This document shows, in pieces, positions 23,213-28,362 of a stretch of 28,362 nt of DNA. Source of the stretch: a virus; IMG/VR virus record IMGVR_UViG_3300046006_001159, positions 1 through 28,362 of that record; one strand, 5' to 3'. The notes below the pieces were generated by a model, which saw nothing but the letters and a program-made list of their open reading frames with translations, was not told where the DNA came from and searched no databases. The translations under genes were made by a program, and so were the position numbers. Numbering within the stretch: position 1 is the first letter of the stretch; each line of letters opens with the position of its first letter.

Positions 23213-25400
23213 AAGACCCATACCGGATACAATAGTAAGCGTTTTAGGTTCTCGAAGTGGACTTTACTCGAAGGGTAATACTCTTGACTATTTTAAACCC
23301 AAAACACGTAATACCGCATTCTGTACTATAAAAAAACAAGGTATAACAATATCTACCTTAGAAGACACTTTTACTGAAACTTACAATCCTAATTCTTTAA
23401 AACCCAGACCTAATCTAATAAGAGCGGAAATAGAGAGAATAGGAAATGACGCATCTCTTGTTAATTTATCCATGAGAATTAGAGGGACTATAGAAGTTTA
23501 TACTATGTCTGATTTCATAAGATACTCAGAAGTCTTCTGTATAAATGACCCGGTAAACCAATTATCAATAACAATGGGTTATGCCGCTCCTTTTGACGGT
23601 TGTCCATCCTATACCGTCAAGGGATGCTTTATTGCCTATGGAACTTGGCATACAACGAATGAGAACTATTACCAATTATCTTTTGAAGCTATAGGTCCTG
23701 GAGAAGTATTTTCTACCTTGGATATTGGATTATCCGGACTATGGGAGCGGTCTGATTTGAAGTATAAAAATAATAAATCTTTTGATAATTCCTCGGAAGA
23801 GGGACAGGTGTCAGGTTATTATGAACTTATGTTATATGATGCTCAAAAATCAGGTGCTACTTTAACAGATTCTATTTCGGATGGGGAAATAATTCCATAT
23901 TCTAGAAAAAATAATTATGAAGCAAATGTACAATTTGGTATAAAATATTTAAATTTCAGAGGTGTTATTACAAAGTCGGATATAGTAGTCTACCAACCCC
24001 TAGAAGGAAACGAATTAAATCCAGACCCTACGGAAATACCAACGGCTCAAACAACTACTGACGAGTTCTTTACTTTACAATATGTTGTCGATAGAATAGT
24101 AAATGAATTTGCATTAGAGCCTTTTTTTAGAAATGGATGCGTAGCGGAGTCAAAAGTAAAAGATGTTTTTATAGGTTTTCCTGTAAAGCCTCATTGTTCT
24201 TCTTTATATGGAAGTATAGTTAGATCTTGCGACCCTAAAAAAATATTAATACTAGGAGGCCAGGCCGGAAACTATACGAATAAAAATAATAGATCAGAGG
24301 GGAAAAATTACGAAACACTTTCGGGAGGTAGTATTGACGGAATCAAATCTCACTATGCATCATACATTGACTATAGAAAAATACTAATACATAGAAATAC
24401 AATATACGATGCTATTAAATCTACTATGCATACTACTCGCAAAGGAGATCCAGGAAATAACATAAAAAATGATTTTATAGACGAGGCTTACTTAAGGGTA
24501 GATATGTTTTTAAAGAATTTATTTACTGTTATCAGCCAATGTACGGGAGGTTTCGTTCAACTAACTTTAGTTCAAGACGATGGGAGTCAAGATACAGATA
24601 ACTTAACAGAACACAGAGTATTAAGAATTGTACCATCAACGTTTGTGGAAGAGGATTTTAATGTATGGCAGTTTGATACGATTAATGGTGATGGGTCTAC
24701 TAGAGAATTGAATATAAGCGCCGAACTCCCCTCTACAGACTTACATGCTTCTTTAGTTAAAACAATATTTAACACATCTAGAGTAACTCACGCGGTAAGT
24801 GAAGGGAATTTTGACGACGGGTTTGAAACAGGACAAGAAGCAATTAGAAATATAGCAAAAAAACTAATGGATAATTACTATAATGATTTAATGCCTAGAA
24901 CAAAGTATAGTGAAGAAACTTGTGATGGAGCTAGAAACCTATTAGCTACATGCCTTAGAGCTCAATCAACAGATAGCTTAATAAGTAATAACCAGTATTT
25001 GTGGCTAATGAAAATGAATGTAAAGATGGATGGAGTAGGAGGATGGAGAATAGGACATCATATAAATAGTAATACAGTACCTACTAATTTTACTGTAGGT
25101 AGAAATATAGCATTCGTAATCACTAGAGTACATCATGTAGTTGAAGGTCAGGATTGGCAAACAGAGTTAGAGTCTATTTGCACCGCAATTCCTTCGGGAA
25201 CATCCGTATTAGGATCAGGAGGCGGTACCGGCGGCTCGGGCGGTTTAGTTTCCGGAGGGAATGTCACTAAATCTAAATCTCCTAAAAATTTCCTTAATAC
25301 TAAATTCATAGGACAACCAGGCCGACCTAATAATTTTGTAACTAATCCTTTCAAGCTCCCGGAATTACCTAAACCACCTAAACCACCTAAATTACCCTAA
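23196..25400 (+). CDS. Baseplate hub protein (gp27-like candidate)
   Basis: A 734-residue baseplate protein overlapping the gp53-like gene by 17 nt. The first part is beta-rich (FCTIKKQGITISTLEDTFTE; LIRAEIERIGNDASLVNLSM; NQLSITMGYAAPFDGCPSYT; VKGCFIAYGTWHTTNENYYQ), fitting the tube-like barrel domains of hub proteins such as T4 gp27, and the central part (about 280-560) is mixed helix and strand with several cysteines. The tail is Gly-rich (SGGGTGGSGG) and then Pro/Lys-rich, ending KPPKPPKLP. No lysozyme or needle domain (gp5) is visible, so a puncturing protein should be encoded elsewhere. Hub identity rests on fold-like pattern and gene order. Confidence 0.65.
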   Translation: MAPPFRRPIPDTIVSVLGSRSGLYSKGNTLDYFKPKTRNTAFCTIKKQGITISTLEDTFTETYNPNSLKPRPNLIRAEIERIGNDASLVNLSMRIRGTIEVYTMSDFIRYSEVFCINDPVNQLSITMGYAAPFDGCPSYTVKGCFIAYGTWHTTNENYYQLSFEAIGPGEVFSTLDIGLSGLWERSDLKYKNNKSFDNSSEEGQVSGYYELMLYDAQKSGATLTDSISDGEIIPYSRKNNYEANVQFGIKYLNFRGVITKSDIVVYQPLEGNELNPDPTEIPTAQTTTDEFFTLQYVVDRIVNEFALEPFFRNGCVAESKVKDVFIGFPVKPHCSSLYGSIVRSCDPKKILILGGQAGNYTNKNNRSEGKNYETLSGGSIDGIKSHYASYIDYRKILIHRNTIYDAIKSTMHTTRKGDPGNNIKNDFIDEAYLRVDMFLKNLFTVISQCTGGFVQLTLVQDDGSQDTDNLTEHRVLRIVPSTFVEEDFNVWQFDTINGDGSTRELNISAELPSTDLHASLVKTIFNTSRVTHAVSEGNFDDGFETGQEAIRNIAKKLMDNYYNDLMPRTKYSEETCDGARNLLATCLRAQSTDSLISNNQYLWLMKMNVKMDGVGGWRIGHHINSNTVPTNFTVGRNIAFVITRVHHVVEGQDWQTELESICTAIPSGTSVLGSGGGTGGSGGLVSGGNVTKSKSPKNFLNTKFIGQPGRPNNFVTNPFKLPELPKPPKPPKLP

Positions 25401-25409
25401 AAATAAATC

Positions 25410-25928
25410 ATGGCTAATTTTTTTTACACAGAAGGCGGTTTTCTATGGGATGAGAATAACATGCCATACAAGGGGTATTATTTCTATACTAACAGAATAC
25501 CATACGCAGGTATAAATGGAAAGGATACTAGAAAAAGATTGTTTTTAGAATACGAATTTAAGAGGAGAGTGTATTCTTCTCTTGGTTCGGAGCCTATGGT
25601 AGAATACATAAACATAAATCCGTACACTCCAACTAAAGAAGAAATAGAAGAAGAAGGTCTTTATTTTAAAAGATATTTCTACCAAAAACGAATAAAACCA
25701 ATAACATCTATAACAGAAATTAGTAAAGATGATTATTTTTCTGCTAAAAACTTGCAGGATAACAAAAATAGACTTATATTTGCAGAAATCTATTGGAAAG
25801 TTCGCGGAGACAAAGTTCAAGTAGCGCAATTAAACAGGAATGAAGTTTTAAGTGCAGAGACAACTTTTCCGGGACTTAAGAGGTTTATTGTAAATTATAA
25901 TGAGTTTTATATAAATGATGGTTATTGA
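25410..25928 (+). CDS. Hypothetical protein at baseplate/replication boundary
   Basis: A 172-residue, very aromatic protein (many Tyr and Phe): MANFFYTEGGFLWDENNMPY then KGYYFYTNRIPYAGINGKDT, a YSSLGSEPMVEYININPYTP segment, a charged loop, KDDYFSAKNLQDNKNRLIFA-EIYWKVRGD and a C-terminal strand. I do not recognise the family. It starts 9 nt after the hub gene, with an A-rich leader, and its stop overlaps the polymerase-like gene by 14 nt, so it belongs to the same transcript. A small virion or baseplate protein is the most natural guess from position. Confidence 0.75.
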   Translation: MANFFYTEGGFLWDENNMPYKGYYFYTNRIPYAGINGKDTRKRLFLEYEFKRRVYSSLGSEPMVEYININPYTPTKEEIEEEGLYFKRYFYQKRIKPITSITEISKDDYFSAKNLQDNKNRLIFAEIYWKVRGDKVQVAQLNRNEVLSAETTFPGLKRFIVNYNEFYINDGY

Positions 25929-27249
25929 GAACGAGGATCAACTACGGGAGGTCCAAACTAATTTTTCAGGTTCCTTTGTGTTTCCTATTCCGAAAGATAT
26001 GTCAAATTTTTCGGAGGGGCTATCTATGTTATTTATACATGACTACAAATCAAATGAGTCATATTCAATAGCATTACAACATCAAGAGTTCAAATCAAAC
26101 ATAACATTAGAAACATTACAGACATTATTATCATTTAATTATGTAATAGCGTCATCTAAATACATCTTTGATTATTATTTCCCCAGTAAATTTTCAACCG
26201 AGTTCCCATTACTCTATTGGTTAAACAAAGGGGATACAGATTACTTAGAGGATTTATATTCTTTTACATCTAAGTTCAAAAGATTTTATTATCCATCAAC
26301 ATCCTATAACATCTATATTCCATATTACATGTTCTTAAGATGTTTTAATAGTCAGTTATCTTATTTAAGCACATTGGATAAGAAATCATCTGTCATTGAA
26401 AAATATACATCCATTCTATCATCTTTAAATCATATTAGAGATAATGGAATATACATTGACATTCCTCAAATAAATGAAGTCTATAATAAAAAATTAACAA
26501 CATCTTTATTACATCCTAAATACATGCTCTATAATGCCACAGGAAGGCCCGTAGGGACATGTAATGGTATTAACCTTAGCGCAATACCAAAAGATGAAAA
26601 ACATCGCTTAGGATTCATTTCTAGGCATGATAGAGGGATGTTAGTAGAATTTGATATTAAGTCATTTCATTTATATTTGATCGCAAAGGCCATTGGATAT
26701 ACATTAGAAGAAGAAGATGTTCACATGTATCTGGCAAAGATTTATTTTAAAAAGAATAATATATCCCCGCAAGAATATGATGAAGCTAAAAAAATGACTT
26801 TCTCTAATATTTATTCTGAAAGGGGGGATGCTAAAAAGATTCCTTTCTTTAACGCATTGTATAAATATAGAGATTCGATATATAGTGAAATGGTTCAAGA
26901 TAAAGAAGTTGTTGTTCCTTATTGCGTAAGAACTTTAAAACTATCGAATTTAAAAGACGATTATTCCTATACAAAAGGAAAATTATTCTCTTATGTTATA
27001 CAATTAATGGAAGTTGAACATTTTTTTGACATTATTAATAAAATTATTGTATATTTGCAGTCGAAAAAAACGCAAATCGTATTATATGTGTATGATTCTT
27101 TCTTATTAGATTTTGACAGAGAAGATGGATTGGAAACATTAAGGGGAATACAAAAGATTATAAACGATTCTGGGTTTAACTCATCTGTGAAAATTGGAAA
27201 AAACTATTTTAACATGAAATCTTTTGATTTGGAAAACATGAAAGCATGA
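25915..27249 (+). CDS. Compact family A DNA polymerase-like protein
   Basis: A 444-residue protein with the landmarks of the pol A polymerase domain. TGR motif: NATGRPVGTCNGINLSAIP (207-225), parallel to TGRLSSxxPNLQNIP. Motif A: LVEFDIKSFHLYLIAKAIG (243-261), catalytic D247. Motif B (O helix): AKKMTFSNIY (291-300), keeping K292, F296 and Y300, but the usual Arg four residues before the Lys is Y288. Then SYVIQLMEVEHFFDII with Q363, as in 'NypIQgtaADi'. Motif C: VYDSFLLDF with D394, replacing the usual HDE by YDS. Residues 1-110 resemble a worn 3'-5' exonuclease fold without an obvious D-x-E, so proofreading is probably absent. Family A members usually exceed 550 residues. It may replicate DNA or act in repair. 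It overlaps the previous gene by 14 nt and the next by 4 nt (ATGA). Confidence 0.8.
   Translation: MMVIENEDQLREVQTNFSGSFVFPIPKDMSNFSEGLSMLFIHDYKSNESYSIALQHQEFKSNITLETLQTLLSFNYVIASSKYIFDYYFPSKFSTEFPLLYWLNKGDTDYLEDLYSFTSKFKRFYYPSTSYNIYIPYYMFLRCFNSQLSYLSTLDKKSSVIEKYTSILSSLNHIRDNGIYIDIPQINEVYNKKLTTSLLHPKYMLYNATGRPVGTCNGINLSAIPKDEKHRLGFISRHDRGMLVEFDIKSFHLYLIAKAIGYTLEEEDVHMYLAKIYFKKNNISPQEYDEAKKMTFSNIYSERGDAKKIPFFNALYKYRDSIYSEMVQDKEVVVPYCVRTLKLSNLKDDYSYTKGKLFSYVIQLMEVEHFFDIINKIIVYLQSKKTQIVLYVYDSFLLDFDREDGLETLRGIQKIINDSGFNSSVKIGKNYFNMKSFDLENMKA
27025..27057 (+). promoter_or_regulatory. Candidate Bacteroidota-type promoter inside polymerase gene
   Basis: TTTG at 27025-27028 and TATATTTG at 27050-27057, separated by 21 nt, matching the Bacteroides -33/-7 consensus (TTTG, 19-21 nt, TAnnTTTG). 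Transcription would start near 27064 and serve the 27246 gene and gp32. The AT-rich, T-rich setting makes a chance match possible. Confidence 0.4.
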
Positions 27250-27656
27250 TTGAGAGGAAACCCACAAAATTATTATGTACTTTTTGCCACCCGCATTTTA
27301 TAGAAAGTACATTGAAGACTATTAGAAACACTTATGATATAACAAACGATAGTGTATTTGTTTTTAGAAATGCATCCGATAATGATGAACTAATTTTGAG
27401 TTACAATGTTATTAGAGAGGAAGACTTTACATTACTTCCATCTACCCTAATACTACATCGAAATAAAGAAACCGGAACTTTATTTACTCTAAATGGTCTT
27501 AACATACTTATAGAGCAATCTAATAATGGTAAACTTGATGTTAATTACAAAATTGACTGGTATGCTTATGAGAACTGCCTAATAGTTACAGGATCTGATG
27601 GATTGAGAATAATCGACTTAAAGTTTCTTTACAAAAAGAATATTTCTAACATTTAA
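27246..27656 (+). CDS. Hypothetical protein between polymerase and gp32
   Basis: A 136-residue protein coupled to the polymerase-like gene by an ATGA overlap. The start MIERKPTKLLCTFCHPHFIE contains a C-x-x-C-x-P-H cluster that might bind metal, followed by STLKTIRNTYDITNDSVFVF, alternating beta strands (STLILHRNKETGTLFTLNGL) and WYAYENCLIVTGSDGLRIID. No known family is recognised. Position between polymerase and single-strand binding protein suggests a replication accessory role, but nothing in the sequence proves it. Confidence 0.72.
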   Translation: MIERKPTKLLCTFCHPHFIESTLKTIRNTYDITNDSVFVFRNASDNDELILSYNVIREEDFTLLPSTLILHRNKETGTLFTLNGLNILIEQSNNGKLDVNYKIDWYAYENCLIVTGSDGLRIIDLKFLYKKNISNI

Positions 27657-27667
27657 TTTATATAGTT

Positions 27668-28362
27668 ATGAGTAATTTTGCAGAACGTTTCAAACAAGAA
27701 GCGAGTAAACTTTCTAACTCCGGTCCTACAGGTAGAAAGAAAGGTAAAAACATTTTTGATTACATTTGGAGACCTACATCCGTAACTTCCACCATTAGGA
27801 TAGTACCAAATAAAAGAGACCCTGAGTGGCCTTTTTACACGGTATATATACATGGCAGAGACTACGCTACAAAAATAGGTCTAGCCAATTATGAGTTCGC
27901 CTCTCCTAAGACTTTCCAACAAGAAGATCCTGCCGAGATTTTTGCAAACAAGTTATACAGAGAAGATTATGAGAACAACAAGCAGTTTATTAAGTATTTC
28001 TCTCCTCAAAAGTTTTACTATGTTCCTATTCTAGTAAGAGGAAAAGAATCCTCGGGAATTAAGGTATGGCCTGTAAACACTAAGACCTACGAGAAAATAT
28101 TTAATATCATGAACACTATTTTTGAGGAAGAAGGAGAGGAATCTTCAAAAATCTTCGACTTAAAGATAGGAACTGACTTAGTTATCACTAAACCTGCGGG
28201 AGGTGGCGTAGAAATTACAGCGAAGAGAAGCCCGACTAATTTGATAGAGAGAGCAGAAGAAGGATATACCATCGAGGATTTTAAGAGGCAATACGAGGAA
28301 ATGGGAAATATTGAGGATTTATATATCACCCATACAAAAGAGGAGATTGAAAAAATGGTAAC
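27668..28362 (+). CDS. gp32: Single-stranded DNA-binding protein (gp32-like), 3' end outside window
   Basis: ATG at 27668 opens a frame with no stop to the window end, 231 codons so far. The product begins MSNFAERFKQEASKLSN, then a basic GRKKGKN, IFDYIWRPTSVTSTIRIVPN, PFYTVYIHGRDYA, KFYYVPILVRGKESSGIKVW, then YEKIFNIMNTIF and IFDLKIGTDLVITKPAGGGV, the order and spacing of T4 gp32 (VIRFLPS, then the OB-fold strand pair, 'yw-nilvvkdp-GkvFkyr-gkkiwdkI--m', then 'p-d-t---G-nfvlkv'). The residues where T4 has its zinc-binding His/Cys3 module (the segment YEFASPKTFQQEDPAEIFAN) contain no cysteine; indeed no cysteine occurs in the 231 residues. The acidic C-terminal tail is not reached. Confidence 0.82.
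   Translation, partial: MSNFAERFKQEASKLSNSGPTGRKKGKNIFDYIWRPTSVTSTIRIVPNKRDPEWPFYTVYIHGRDYATKIGLANYEFASPKTFQQEDPAEIFANKLYREDYENNKQFIKYFSPQKFYYVPILVRGKESSGIKVWPVNTKTYEKIFNIMNTIFEEEGEESSKIFDLKIGTDLVITKPAGGGVEITAKRSPTNLIERAEEGYTIEDFKRQYEEMGNIEDLYITHTKEEIEKMV

Overview
This window is part of the genome of a tailed, contractile, T4-like bacteriophage (myovirus), most likely one infecting a Bacteroidota host. The T4-type identity rests on a run of recognisable genes: scaffold (gp22-like), major capsid protein (gp23), neck and tail-completion proteins (gp13/14/15-like), tail sheath (gp18), three tail-tube paralogues (gp19-like), gp26/gp51-like baseplate or chaperone proteins, a tape measure, gp48/gp53/hub-like baseplate proteins and a gp32-like single-strand DNA-binding protein. 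The host guess rests on the AT-rich sequence, A-rich leaders without Shine-Dalgarno boxes, and one match to the Bacteroides-type promoter (TTTG, 21 nt, TAnnTTTG). Every gene I support lies on the + strand.

Layout. 1-4.0 kb is the head module: a WYL-like protein, the acidic scaffold and the major capsid protein, closed by a strong terminator. 4.05-7.6 kb is an accessory stretch: two small unknown genes, a PhoH-type ATPase, and a 790-residue enzyme joining a GT-B glycosyltransferase, a GT25 transferase of the collagen-galactosyltransferase type and a C-terminal lysyl hydroxylase of the animal PLOD type. 7.6-11.35 kb is the neck (gp13-, gp14-, gp15-like). The gp15-like protein carries 20-residue repeats and a lectin-like C-terminal domain, and two small adhesin-type genes follow, all looking like an inserted cassette. 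12.1-17.4 kb holds sheath, three tube paralogues and the gp26/gp51-like pair, with a possible programmed frameshift and an intrinsic terminator inside the start of a small gene. 17.4-25.9 kb holds the tape measure and baseplate genes. 25.9-28.4 kb begins a replication module: a compact family A DNA polymerase-like protein, an unknown protein and gp32 (cut by the window end).

How the parts may work together. The structural genes are tightly packed, often overlapping by 1-17 nt, and a recurring TATTTATTRTAAA element precedes five transcription-unit-like blocks, so it may be a late promoter. Internal hairpins sit where a drop in expression would help: after the capsid gene, after the main tube gene and before the tape measure. 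The most unusual element is the triple-domain hydroxylase/glycosyltransferase. By homology it could hydroxylate a lysine and then add one or two sugars in a single polypeptide, the chemistry of animal collagen modification. Its substrate is unknown, and no Gly-X-Y collagen-like tract occurs in this window.
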